Assembly (NCBI RefSeq): GCF_032854445.1
Contig: NC_088306.1
Coordinates: forward strand, 20,927,764 to 20,991,763
Source of the DNA: Liolophura sinensis
Lineage: Eukaryota > Mollusca > Polyplacophora > Chitonida > Chitonidae
Direction: 5' to 3'
DNA length: 64,000 nt
The position numbers and the translations under genes were made by a program. The notes beneath the pieces were generated by a model. That model was not told where the DNA came from. It searched no databases and was given only the letters and a program-made list of their open reading frames with translations. This document shows positions 13,423 to 24,424 of this stretch, piece by piece (positions within the stretch are counted from its first letter, which is position 1; each line of letters begins with the position of its first letter).

Positions 13423-14505
13423 ATGGAGATTCCAGCGTCAATCACTCCCTTCAACTTTACCAACTGTAGCACAAACCTTGCTGAAGTCGGTCAGATAAAT
13501 ATCACCTTGCGTCCGATTTTCGCGAGCGAAGTTGCTCAGGCTGACCTCTCTGTTCCTGTGTGGCATCAAATTTACACTGTCTGTGTCTCAGTGGTGGCCA
13601 CACCAGCTAATCTTATCGTCATTGCCTGCTTGTGGCGAGATCCCGGTTCGGAGGTTTCTGGCTTCTCTACCTACGCTGTCTCAGTGGCGTTCACCGATTT
13701 ACTGGTAGGTGTAGTTCTTATGCCTCTTAGATTTATTAAAGGGATGTTGACAACCTGGCCCTTTGGACTCACTGGCTGCATTTTGTGGAGACAAATCGAT
13801 TTTGGACTGACTTCTGTGTCCGTGTTTCTCTTTCTAGCCATGGGTTACGATCGGTACCGTTGTGTGACAGCCCCTCTACAGTATCGTTCTCAGTTTAAGA
13901 CAACCAAGGCGGCTTGGATATCGGTATTTGTGTGGATAGTAGGCTTTGTTTTATGGACACCGTATTTATTGCTGAAAATATTGATGCATCAGGTCAACTG
14001 CATTTTATTTACTTTTGGACCTAATTTTTTAGAGGTTATCCAATTTACTGTAGCCTATTACATTCCCATTTTTGCACTTATTATAATGAACAGTATTTTG
14101 ATATGGACACTGAACACACGATTTCCCCGATCACAATCGTCAGCAGCCAACAGCCGGCGGACGCCAGCTGACATTTCAACGGTGACTGACGTCATTGGGC
14201 ATCACTCCAGGCCATGTGAACCTGTGACGAGTGTGTCCGTAATGGTGTCAAAGAAGAAACATTCTAAAATGACCTCCATTTATAAGATCGTTATCCTGGT
14301 TGTCGTTTTCTCTGTGTGTTGGCTGCCATATTGCATCACGTGGCTATTGGATGGACTGTGTCGCATGTGCATATCGGGTGGGGTCAGACAATTTTGTGCA
14401 CTCCTCACCTATGGACAGTCCGCCATTAATCCGTTGATCGTCATCTGCACAAGTCACCAAATCCGCTCCAAGATAGCCCGCACATGTGTAAAGCGAACAA
14501 CGTAA
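13423..14505 (+). CDS. GPCR copy 4, intact class A muscarinic/histamine-like receptor (type A, array edge)
   Basis: A 360-residue intronless receptor with all seven helices, Asp126 at the 3.32 position, DRY at 143-145, CWLPY, and NPLIV in TM7. From the ATG to about 14230 it is nearly identical to copy 2, apart from an 18-residue (54-base) segment at 13527-13580 (SEVAQADLSVPVWHQIYT) just before TM1. That segment matches the N-terminal region of the older copies 5-7. After about 14230 (end of loop 3) it diverges sharply from copies 1-3 and 9 and resembles copy 6 in TM6, TM7 and tail. The sequence after its stop is not array spacer. It is therefore the edge of the array and looks chimeric. Its function is presumed as for copy 2; the ligand is unknown. 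Confidence 0.93.
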   Translation: MEIPASITPFNFTNCSTNLAEVGQINITLRPIFASEVAQADLSVPVWHQIYTVCVSVVATPANLIVIACLWRDPGSEVSGFSTYAVSVAFTDLLVGVVLMPLRFIKGMLTTWPFGLTGCILWRQIDFGLTSVSVFLFLAMGYDRYRCVTAPLQYRSQFKTTKAAWISVFVWIVGFVLWTPYLLLKILMHQVNCILFTFGPNFLEVIQFTVAYYIPIFALIIMNSILIWTLNTRFPRSQSSAANSRRTPADISTVTDVIGHHSRPCEPVTSVSVMVSKKKHSKMTSIYKIVILVVVFSVCWLPYCITWLLDGLCRMCISGGVRQFCALLTYGQSAINPLIVICTSHQIRSKIARTCVKRTT

Positions 14506-14676
14506 ATACCGATCAGAGCTGGATCGGTTCAACACTTTTATTGCCGTATATACATCTCATGATCAAGCATTGATTACCGACGGAATGTAACGAGGTTATA
14601 ACGTTTGTCCGCCTGTTGTCTTTAACTGTAAAGGCGGAGAAAAAGTTAAAATGAAGTAAGCTTCATACAGAAAGAA

Positions 14677-15180
14677 CGTCAAAAGTTATTTGTAAATATG
14701 GTTATCAATAATTTTCCGATTTTTCCTCACGGAGAAAAGAACATGTTAAAATAAATTTGTATCTTGACATTTGGGACCACCTCTTGGTACATATAGTCTT
14801 TCCGTAATAAAGTCCTAAGTAAGGATGCGACTCATGTCCAGTTAATATATTTGGGCTTGCTTTTGGGTTTTCCTTCGGTAGAATGTTTTTAACCAATATT
14901 TTGATCATATTTATTATAACAACATTTTCCTTGTCATAATTCAGATTTTAAGCATGTGTCTATATATAAACAACAAATTTACATTCAGACAAATTTATTA
15001 TACATGCATCACATCAAAATATGGAACATTTTTATGGAAAAAAAACACACACATACCAAAAAAGTGGTCCCAAACATCCACCATACAAAAATTATGTCCT
15101 TTTCGTCCGTTAAAAAATATTGAAAAAAATATTTCAGATCATATTTACGAAAAACTTTTCATGCCTTTTCATCTGAAATT
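14677..15180. mobile_element. Fold-back / MITE-like element with about 150-base imperfect inverted arms
   Basis: The left arm (about 14677-14830) and the reverse complement of the right arm (about 15030-15180) align along their length, including TTTGGGACCAC and GTAAATATG on both sides, with a loop of about 200 bases between. Both arms translate to a similar short peptide (KRWSQMS on minus, KKWSQTS on plus), which is how the symmetry shows. No transposase is present, and the outer ends are not sharply defined. Confidence 0.5.
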
Positions 15181-16151
15181 TGCAATCATTTGAACACGAT
15201 GAATATAATGCCCCCAGCCCCTGTACGCCAATGAAAAATTCTAAAGACATATGTAAAGGTGATTTTTAGACATACTGTTCAGCATTCTTTCCGCTATCGC
15301 TTGCTTCTTCTTGGTGTTCAGTTTCACATAAATATGAAACATTTAGATGATACATTCGGATACAAACTGCATCTACACTTTGATTTGACTTGAATGTCAG
15401 ACCATTTTTACCACATATTTACGCATTACTATATACGATGGTATCAAAATTTTATTCAGATAAAATAGTTCGACTTCGTGTAAATTGAAGAGAGCAGACA
15501 CATTACAACGCTACAAGTCAGAGGATGGTATTGTAATAAAAGTTATTTAAATTAGTTCTGATGTAAACCAGTGAGATGTAAGCAGTGTCTTGATAGTCTT
15601 CTTTAGGGAATCGACATATTCTAGACCAATATAGAGTCGCGAGTTCGAATCCAGATTCTGTCTGCTTTCACAACAGCCGGATTGACAATAATTACTGAGG
15701 TTAAATACATGAATCCAGTCCTTATTTTATCAGCAGCGGCTCTGAAGTAGTTGACTCGCCAGGAAGTACCTGGGGTAGGGCAATGTTTTTTTCGTTTATA
15801 TTTATGTACTTAAATATCATCTGGAAGTGTATTAAAAGTAACATTTAATTGCTGAATTAACTTATGCTTGTTTCGCCAAAATGAATGCCTGTAAAGAAAC
15901 AATAGTTCTAAGCTGTTGTCCACATACCATAGTTGAATAGCGGGTTGCTAGAGAGCCTAATGGTGTAACGTTATGCACTTAGTGTTTGGTTACGACCTTA
16001 TCTACACAAGGTCAAGGTCATTAAGCTATACAATATCAGCAGCATATGTTAATAGCTCTTTACTGAAATGAATTCTACGGCTCTGCTTTGACTGCCTTGT
16101 GTCAAGGGAAATGTTACCGCTCCGTTTTCACTCTCTATGCTGTAGTTTTAT

Positions 16152-16295
16152 ATCATATGACTGCGAAACCAGGATTCTGATTGTTTGACTGAGCACCCCG
16201 AAGGCCTGGTCCCCTTGCATTTGCTGAAGGTGAATGTTTATTGAATGTGACAACACAGCATTTTGAGTAATTCTAGACCAGTGATGTCTAATAAA
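16152..16295. repeat. Interspersed repeat family 3, copy a
   Basis: The segment with CCAGGATTC ... CCCCTTGCATT ... GACAACACAGCATTTTGAG recurs at about 41845-41945 and, reversed, at about 22693-22755 and 25518-25625. It is non-coding and of unknown class. Confidence 0.45.
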
Positions 16296-17204
16296 TTGCC
16301 ACAACACTACTGCCTTTTTACCATATCCTTACAATTATTGATTCATGGAAAGGCTTATTAAACATATGTAGGCCTCTTTCTTTACTCATACAAAAATACG
16401 TTCCCAATAAAGAACTACTAAGATTTCAACTAGGATGTATGAACATGGAGATAGAATAGAAGGAGAAACAATTATGAGGCTTCAAAGTGTTCGGTGTAGG
16501 TTACCGACACCGTGGGGGTGCGGGGGGGGGGGGGTGCCGCTCTCTGTCGTGACAGGAGATCAGAGCTCTCAGGCTTGGTCAGGGCTTGACGCAAGCGCTC
16601 TCGCGAGGCTGTCGAACAGCCAGGACACGTGTTTTGATAGACTTAAGTCAAGCTCGCGGACATTTGCCGACAGCTCCTGTAATTTTGTGTACTTCAGTTT
16701 GTGGGTTTCACACGAGCAAAGGCAGAATATACACGTAGATGTGTAATATTAAAGTTTTTATTAAAGTCATGTGACTTGTTGATGGTTCTTTAATTAGCGT
16801 TTATGCCCACTATGCAATAAGAAACAAAATCTCCAGAAATTATAGGGTCTATATGGTTACAAATGTTGATCTACAGTTACTGAATTTAATGGATTTATCA
16901 GCTTATTGTAAAAGATTCAGTAAATCTGATAATTTACATGTTTGTGGTCGATGCATTCCTACGGGTTTCTTTAATTCGGTTTGGAACAACGTGCAGTTTA
17001 CATCAAAACGTGACAAGACTGCATGAAGCCTTTTCATAACTCAATAGACAAGCATGCGTTGGGCGGGTCAGTCAATCGTAACCAGGCCGAGTAGTGCTCC
17101 ATATTCTACCTCCATGATATGAATGTATGTTTTTGCTTTTACTTTGTATTTAACAGTTTTTTAGCCATAAGTCATTAGGTGTGTTCATGTACTGTTTTTT
17201 CTTG

Positions 17205-17410
17205 CTGGAGGGCGAGTCCATGTCGCCAAAGTCCTGCCACCACTAAAGCATTACGCCGAAGACACCAGATTTGACACCGAACTCTGTGGCATTATACTGA
17301 CACCGGGCAAACTAGTCTTGCTTCCTTGCTCTAATTGCTTGTACCATTTTTAAAGTCCTTGGTATGACCCACCTCGGATTTGATCCTAACGTTCTAATCA
17401 TTACGCCACG
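17205..17410 (-). mobile_element. tRNA-derived repeat (family 2), degraded copy
   Basis: This shares a long diverged match with 46926-47180 (GGCGAGTCCATGTCGCC, CTTGGTATGACCC, GGATTTGATCC). The tRNA-like head is at the high-coordinate end, so it reads on the minus strand; here the head is eroded. Confidence 0.5.
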
Positions 17411-17490
17411 AAGCAGTTCATTGCTGACATGAAGGCGGTTCTGAATGAGACAGGAAGTGAATCAATGATTGATTGATTGATTATTGCTTA

Positions 17491-17585
17491 ATTTATTTAT
17501 TTATTTGATTAATGATTTACCCCGTACTGAAGAATATTTCGCCTATACAACACCGGCCAGCATTATGGTGGTAGGCAACCGATAA
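17491..17585 (-). mobile_element. SINE family 1 fragment (tail and core)
   Basis: TTTATTTATTTGATT followed by a diverged CCCCGTACTGAAGAATATTTC and GCCAGCATTATGGTGG is the reverse complement of the family 1 3' half. The tRNA-like head is missing. Confidence 0.65.
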
Positions 17586-18190
17586 AACTACGACCAGATT
17601 ATGGCTTAACGCTATTTCGGCAACATTGTTGCCATATGGTGGAGTGGACAGACTATAACTGGAATAAACCGCCCAGTTTGACCAGATGTTAGACAAAACG
17701 TCAGGCTGTATCCGTGACATCGGCAGTGGATGCAAACAGGGGATAATGTAGAACCAAACAGCTTAGTAGTGGTGACGCCAACGTTCATCGCAATAGAAGA
17801 AGGCTTTTACTATTTCGTTTTTGGAACTGACTTCATTCAATGGCATTTAGAAGATGAGTTAGATAACATAGCAAATATATAGATCACAACTTCTGTTTTT
17901 TTTCAGTGAGAATCGTTGTGGTATAGGTGCTAATACCGTTATGGAATTGTAATTCAATGGTGAAATCAATAAATCGACCATTTATCCCTTGTCTGTATGT
18001 TTACCTTTGGGAAAAGTCGTCTGTCACACCATAACCATGTATAACCTTTTAATCGATCACTGGGTTAATGGTATAAACAAACCATTCTATGATATCAAGG
18101 CAAGCTGAGCAGATTGTTCTCCCCGGATATAAAATCTACCTGTCAATTATTTATGTGATCCTTTAGACAATTTTTCATTTGTTCAGTCCA

Positions 18191-19051
18191 TTAGAGATCA
18201 CGCAACACTCCTTCGAACACGTGACATGCAGGACCAATTAGATACACATCTGAGAATTTCCTCTCACCCACGCGCAAAGCCGTCACCGTTAGTGTCCCAA
18301 GACGAACTTTGACATTAACTTTCACTGACGTCGGTTCAGTGAACGCTGACCGTCGACTTACCGTAACAAGCGCAGCGCCAGTGGCGCCAGTTCCACACGC
18401 CAGCGTCTCGCCGTTGACGCCGCACTCGTAACTTCGCATGGAAATCTCACTCGTTTTTTCGGGGCAAGTTTGGACGTAAGCTTTGACAAATCCCTCTTTG
18501 TGTCCGGTGTCATATATTTTCCGAAGTTCATCGCCATCCTGCTGAACGTCAACGCTCTCAAGGTCGTCAAAGTATGCAACGAAGGTTAAGGTGCCGGTAA
18601 AAATCTGATAATTATTGTTTACCACTCTATCAATCCCCCGGTCTATGTCTTTCATCTTAAGATGCACCAGGCCAGACTGACTGTCCACACGGCCAACGTG
18701 TTCTCCGTCGCATGCACAGAACGTAACATCCTCGTCTGCCGAAGCCAGGCCAAGCTGAATTGCAAACTTCACAGCACAACGCCCACCGTTCCCGCATAAC
18801 CCACCTACCCGTCCATCGCTACAGTGGTACACAAACTCAAAAACACAGTAACGGTGCTGGGCATTCTCACAAGAACGGATCTCGACCAACCCGTCCGCAC
18901 CAATCCCAGTTCTAGGCTCGCACAATCTGACGACAAAAGTTTCTTGAGAGACGTCTATCCGCCTGTCTCTGTTGTCCATAAATATAAAGTTGTTTCCCAA
19001 AGCGTTGTACTTTGAAAATTCCATTGTCTGTACCCGCCAGCAACTGTTCAT
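18191..19051 (-). CDS. DapF-like PLP-independent epimerase/racemase, intronless
   Basis: A 286-residue protein with the two-fold fold pattern of diaminopimelate epimerase: KYNALGNNFI near the N-terminus, GIGADGL (49-55), first catalytic-cysteine motif LCGNGGRC (Cys86) and second motif GETLACGTGA (Cys219). The length matches the bacterial family (about 270-280). DapF proteins normally interconvert LL- and meso-diaminopimelate by a two-cysteine mechanism, yet animals do not make lysine this way. Several positions that bind diaminopimelate in bacterial enzymes differ here: the Asn of FNADGS (YHCSDGR), the GNPH motif (TGTLTF), the TNVNF Asn (EGFVKAY), and the ERG before the second Cys (ECG, with one inserted residue). 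I infer a retained racemase chemistry on another substrate. Met10 (codon at 19022-19024) is the likelier start because the family begins there and the pseudogene at 56020 has its ATG at the same place. No introns suggests transfer from bacteria or retroposition. Confidence 0.85.
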   Translation of the reverse strand: MNSCWRVQTMEFSKYNALGNNFIFMDNRDRRIDVSQETFVVRLCEPRTGIGADGLVEIRSCENAQHRYCVFEFVYHCSDGRVGGLCGNGGRCAVKFAIQLGLASADEDVTFCACDGEHVGRVDSQSGLVHLKMKDIDRGIDRVVNNNYQIFTGTLTFVAYFDDLESVDVQQDGDELRKIYDTGHKEGFVKAYVQTCPEKTSEISMRSYECGVNGETLACGTGATGAALVTVSRRSAFTEPTSVKVNVKVRLGTLTVTALRVGERKFSDVYLIGPACHVFEGVLRDL

Positions 19052-21246
19052 TCAGTAAAATCTGTTTTCAGAAGTCCCGACGTGGAGCGCTAATTACAAA
19101 TATCTATCTGTATGTGTCATGACCTACATTTCATTCGCAAGGCGTGTAAAGTAATCTTATAAACACGATACTAGAGACTTTATTGTGTACATTATATATC
19201 TCCACTACGTTATTGTCAGCACGCTACGCATGACCGCGCATAAAGTGCTATTTCAGTTCGTTACGCTACCAGCGCACGGATTAACAAAGTGTTGCTCATC
19301 TCTCACGCCGTCCAATCAGAATCGATTCTGTATGCAATGAAGCCATGGTGATTCCTACTACTTCATTTATTTTCCTGTAACCGGGTTGGGCTACATTAGA
19401 CACAGTGGGTACCCTACTTAAAATACAAAGTCCATTTCTCCGTTTGAATTGCTATATTCAAGGGGAAAATTATAGCGGAGGGAAAACAGTGGCTTCAGGC
19501 TGTAATGTCACTGTAATATAAAGACACAAGTGTCAGCTCTGATTTTTGTGCAGAATATTTACAGTGTATACAAATCTCACAATATGATAAGTCTTACAGT
19601 GTATCGGAATATTACAGTGTAACGTAGCACCCACAGGGAGAACATCACAACATTACTGTAACCTTGACAACATACAACATCTAAATCTGTCAAATACACA
19701 TCCCCACATATCTTAAACGTGTCCACTCAGCAACAGCAATAACCGCACGTTCATGACTTCAATTTCCGTAGCAAAAGAGACCAGTATGGCGTATGAACAT
19801 GCGCACATGTGAAGCGTATTATATGTACACCTTTGAACAGCTTTGAGACAGACTCGTCACATATCATTATCCAACAACAACGCCCTGCTGGCAGACTAAG
19901 GAATTAGCCAAATTTACACAACTTGCCTTCCGTAAGTCGTAGTCTCAGTGAAGAAGCACTAGATAAAAGAGCAACATCCTGCAACAAGGAGTAACATTAC
20001 ACGTACATGCACCCTAAGGACTGCTTCGTCGTCATATGACTGAAAAATTGTTAAATATAAGCGTCGAGTCCGACATTCATATACCATTCGTAGTCCGTAA
20101 AAGGCGTTCCAAGTCGATAATCGCAAGATCCATTTCCAAAACAACGTTTAACACTAACTCCCAAAGACAAAGGTATGTAAGAAATTATACGAATAAGAAA
20201 TAAAGCCGGTAACACACAAGAGAGAAGCGGTCATCAGTTTTCAATGATGGTTACACTGGGCAACCAGCGCCATCTATTTTGTTAAATACCATGTACGTGA
20301 TAGATATGTACATAGGGATAACAGCGCCGCCTATGTGGTTGATCACAATGCAGATCGCTAGAGATTCTGAACGCTCTGTCCATGCCTGCCAACAAGAGTG
20401 TTATACTCAATGTAAAATTTGAGAAACTTAAAATGAAGGCGTTTGATGGAGTATCCTTGACAAACTAGTTTTTGAACTACCAACTTGTGACGCAGATTGA
20501 AGTCATCACAATTAACGGAAGATCTGACAAATGCTACAAGGCGAGATATGTATACGCCATATGCCACACGGCCTTTGGTATATTGCTATCTAAATAAGGA
20601 TAATTTACAATATCAAAATTGAAATTATCCCTGGTTATGGAGGTCATTGCTCACAGGCCACCTTAGATTTGCTCCACCATCACCGTCGTATGGTCAGCAT
20701 CAAACAGCAAATCGCTTCTTTAACGCCACGATGTCTTGACGAGTTGGTCTATGGTCAGTGTGCGTGCTTTTTTTGCAGGGCAGAGGCGGAACTGACTAGT
20801 GGCGCCCTCACGGGCTGCTAACACTATTGTAAGGGGAGATAACGCATATACCATTTGCACAGTGGAAGGAGACGTCCCTCCGGCTACATTTCATTTTTAT
20901 AATTTCTTATACCATAGAAATTGTACAATTTGGAATTGTACAATATTGTATAATACCGTGGGAATGAAACCGAGGGTGTTGTTTTATTCCTTCAAATAGA
21001 ACACTAGTTCACTGCATAAAGAACAGAAATGTGAAAAATTCAGTCATAATGAACATGAATTACTTTCAGAACTAAAACAGCCATAATGACGATATATTTT
21101 CTACTAGAAAATATAACGGAAAAAGTACCATATAGCATTAGCAAGGATACTGTCGCGGTCCAATATATATTGTTTTATATTTTTATTGAATGACGACATT
21201 GGATTTAAATAGGCGCTTACGGCGTTTACTTTGCAAAGTTCGGAGA

Positions 21247-21781
21247 CCTGGGCCCACTTGCACAGAAAGGTTTAAGCCATAATCGATTGTAGACCGTACA
21301 ACTGAGTCAGAATTTATTCTATAAAAAAGCTCGCCTCTTGCACAAAGAAATTGTAAAGCGGTTGGAATTTTTTGAAGTTACAATCGAGAAGGTAGGCCAA
21401 ATGCAATTTGTACATAGACATTGTACCAGTCAATATCTTTTCTTGTCTTCATTTTCAAGAGTTCTACATCATAATGATTCAGCAGCATGTGACAAAACGC
21501 TCGAATCATATTTTTAAGACAATTATATCGCTCATCATTGCAAACCCAGTCAAAAAGTACTAACTAAGGCAAGTATTTGTTCTTAACTTTAACTGTGAGG
21601 CTGTTGTAAATATTTACAGCGGTTTTGACTCGATTGTAATTTCTGATTGTAAGTTACAACAATCGTAGCTTACAATCCTTTCGTGCAAGAGGGTGTCGAT
21701 TGTAAGCTATGGCTACGATCAAGATCTTAGTGATTTGCAATTAACTTAAGCCTATGGCCCTTTTTGCAAACTGCCCCTAGG
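21247..21781. mobile_element. MITE-like element with imperfect terminal inverted repeats
   Basis: The left end (CCTGGGCCCACTTGCACAGA) and the reverse complement of the right end (CCTAGGGGCAGTTTGCAAAA) match imperfectly, and both continue to a TTTAAG/CTTAAG motif. The interior is AT-rich with many short GATTGTA/TACAATC words in both orientations. No transposase is present. The superfamily is not determined and a target duplication is not clear. Confidence 0.5.
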
Positions 21782-22490
21782 AATGAAGCTCAGCTCCGGC
21801 AGGTCCTGGTCATACCTTAAAGAATGGTAGGCCGTGTTATTGCTGCCTCCCCTGTCGCTCAGCAATTGGAGGTTAGAGCAGAGTTGTCTCGTTGTCAGTG
21901 TAATTGGGTGTAACTGGGTGGGGTATCATGTCTGGTGCCTTCGACATCAAGGCACTTTGGGGGCATGGACTCGTACTGCCACAAGAAGACATAATTTATG
22001 TACACACATCGTCTTGTGACTGAAAACTTGTTAAGTGTGACGTAAACAGCATAAATATATGTGGTTACATGTGATCACTTTGCCCTCACTGCTCTGGTTT
22101 TACTCGGTGTGCTGTACAAGTGTAAAAATAATCAAACGATAGGTGCATTTGTTTATGTATACGTATCATCTTCCTCACTAATTGTCAACTGTGGAAATGA
22201 TTTTGAAAGAACAGCTATTGAAGATTGTACCCGTAAATGTAACCCGTGAAAAGGATCACAGTGTAATTGTCGAAATAACTCACGTAACCCTGGGAGCAAA
22301 GGACGTAGCTATGATATTAATATAAAATATAATTAAAGACACAGTAGTGCACAAAACTAGAGCGGTGGCAGTGCAATAGTCACGTCAGCGGTGAAATCTC
22401 TAAGAGCAGCAATCTACACACCACCTTACACCATGGCTTGAGCAAGATTAGAAAAAAAATGTGCAGTGATCTTAAAGGCATTTTATTAGA

Positions 22491-22676
22491 TTTATTTATT
22501 TATTTGATTGGTGTTTTACGCCGCACTCAGGAATATTTCACTTATACGACAGCGGCCAGCATTATGGTGGGAGGAAACCGGGCACAACCAGGGGGAAACT
22601 CACGACCATCCGCAGGTTGCTGGCAGCTCTTCCCACTTACGGCCGGAGAGGAAGCCAGCATGAGCTGGACTTGAAC
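22491..22676 (-). mobile_element. SINE family 1, head-truncated
   Basis: Reverse-complement family 1 tail (TTTATTTATTTGATTGGTG), then the GTTTTACGCCGCACTCAGGA core and the GCCAGCATTATGGTGGGAGG block, ending near CTGGACTTGAACTT, the edge of the tRNA-like head. Confidence 0.8.
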
Positions 22677-23014
22677 TTTTCCCCCCTCCCGTTTTATTAA
22701 ACGTCACTGGTCTAGAATTACTCCGAATGCTGTGTTGTGATAACATTTAACATAGAAAAAATAACAGACTACGGCTATGGTTAGTCTACCAGCAGAATCC
22801 TGGATTACACAGAGAGTGATTTTCTGCATATTGTTATTCATTTAATGATAAGGCTTTAATCTCTGCACTAAACTCCCCCCCCCCCCCCCCACACACACAC
22901 ACCCGATATCCGATATTCCCACTCTAGGGAATGAGGCTACAGTGTTCTCAGTGGACTCGTCCATTTTGAAAGGTATTTGTGAGGTTTGTTTGGAAGATGT
23001 CTTATTATACTGCA

Positions 23015-23262
23015 GGGTCCTCTGTGGCTGAGGGGCTAGAATGTCAGTGCGGCCCAATGACCCAAGAGTCTCTCAAACCCAGCTCATGCTGGCTTCCTCT
23101 CCGGTCCTACGTGGGAAAGTTTGTCAGCAGCCTGCGAATGGTCGTGGGTTTCCGCCGGGTTCTGCTTTGTGTCCTCCCACCATAATGCTGGCAGCCTTCA
23201 TGTAAGTGAAATATTCTTGAGTACGGCGCAGAACACCAATCAAATAAATAAATAAATAAATC
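23015..23262 (+). mobile_element. SINE family 1, near full length, internally deleted
   Basis: A head-like GTCCTCTGTGGCTGAGGGGC, then CCAGCTCATGCTGGCTTCC, CCACCATAATGCTGG, TTCTTGAGTACGGCG and a tail of (AAAT)n. The B-box region is shortened compared with the copy at 47714. Confidence 0.75.
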
Positions 23263-23588
23263 ATACCGGAAAATGTAAGTTTTATGACTAAAAGAGATTT
23301 ATTTGAGTCGAAAATGCACTTTGTGGAGGGGGGGGGGGGGGATTTTAGGTTATTTATACTGCTTGGCTTTAATACCTTTAGGGTATTGTGCCTGTATTGT
23401 GGCAATTTATGATATTAACTCTGGTGTTGCCATCTTTCAATTCAGAAATAATTAATCAATCAATCAATTAATTAATCAACTACTTTTCGGTAAAAGAAGA
23501 GGGAGTGGTAAAATAGAATTACGTTTATGTACGGGTATGTATTAGTCCAGTTTTATGGTCATCAAACTGAGGTTCAAAGTTCGCACAA

Positions 23589-24424
23589 TCAGAGTTTGAT
23601 GTCACAGAACGACTTTTGGATTCGTCTAATTCTGGCGTCCCACTCTGTTCGTTCTGGGCCCGATATACCCCACTTGTGTCGCTTGTGCACTGGCAAAGAC
23701 GGACGATTCCACAACTGGAAATTGATATCCACCATTTCTTGTCGTCTGCCTAACAGAGACGACTGTATACCTTCGTGTTGGAATATTGTCGGTCGAGACA
23801 CATATCGTTTGAACTGTAGATTAATTTCATTGAAATGAAGATAGAGGACGTCATTTGGTTGCTCGCTGTAGAATAAGGTAAGAAATTTGGCTAGCTTCGC
23901 AACGTCTACAGAACGGTAAAACTTTCCAATGAATCCGATCTCTGAGAATTCCAGGCACACCCATTCGGGAACCTTTCCCATGAATCTTCTGATGGGTGTG
24001 ACGTAACCAGGCACTGTAATAACGTCATCCTCCAGTTGAAGGTAATACTCGGATATACGCTCGCTGTAAGTCATCAAGAAGGCAAAGTCCAAGTTCTGCT
24101 TGGAGCGCCACCTGACGCGGGAAACGCTGTGGTTGTACGTCATTTCTAGATAATCGGGTGGGGTCGGATACAAAGTTGGATAAAAACTGTCCGGTGCTTC
24201 GATAGTTTGAAGCAGACCTGACTGGAAATGCTTTCGGTATTTAAGAAGCAACTGAGCGTTGATCGCTTCTCGCGACGTTATCTCTCGGTCCGCCAACAAG
24301 ACGACAATGGTGACGCTCTGACGTTCGTTTACGTCGGCGTTATTTATCAGCGAGTCTAAGGTCAGTTGAATGTATTGGGTGCCATTTGGTCTGGACGCAG
24401 TCGGAATGCCAATAGTCATGAAAC
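23589..24424 (-). CDS. GnT-IV (MGAT4)-like glycosyltransferase A, large 3' exon
   Basis: On the minus strand the exon begins at 24424 after an acceptor (TGCTCTTTCAG) and runs to a stop at 23589. Its first codon is split 1+2 (phase 1). It encodes about 278 residues matching the catalytic part of GT54 N-acetylglucosaminyltransferase IV: GFMTIGIPT start, LDSLI, VVLLADRE, IEAPDSFYP, WRSKQNLDFAFLM, the acidic LQLEDDV that fits the metal/UDP-sugar DxD-type site, LEFSEIGFIGK, EQPNDVLYLHFNE and IFQHEGIQSSL. The family adds a beta-1,4 GlcNAc branch to N-glycans in the Golgi. The N-terminal membrane anchor must be in an upstream exon that I could not find, and the C-terminal region is shorter than in vertebrate MGAT4A/B. 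A Met upstream of the acceptor in the same frame is intronic. Paralogues B and C lie upstream. Confidence 0.85.

Larger units (their letters stand above)
14506..18190. other. Gene-free interval between GPCR copy 4 and the dapF-like gene
   Basis: I see no supported gene. The interval holds an imperfect inverted-repeat element (14677-15180), pieces of three interspersed repeat families (about 16152-16295, 17205-17410, 17491-17585), a poly-G run near 16519-16534 and a short GATT repeat at about 17468-17483. An open frame of about 100 codons at 16435-16746 runs through the poly-G and has no recognisable domain. Confidence 0.6.
19052..23588. other. Gene-free interval upstream of the dapF-like gene
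   Basis: No supported coding gene. It contains a MITE-like element (21247-21781), SINE family 1 copies (22491-22676 and 23015-23262), a repeat family 3 piece (about 22693-22755), a C-run followed by CA repeats at about 22870-22902 and a G-run near 23328-23341. Short open frames have no recognisable domains or splice support. Confidence 0.6.

Noticed and set aside
16435-16746. 103-codon plus frame
   Set aside because: It passes through a poly-G run giving GGGG and has no domain or conserved neighbour.
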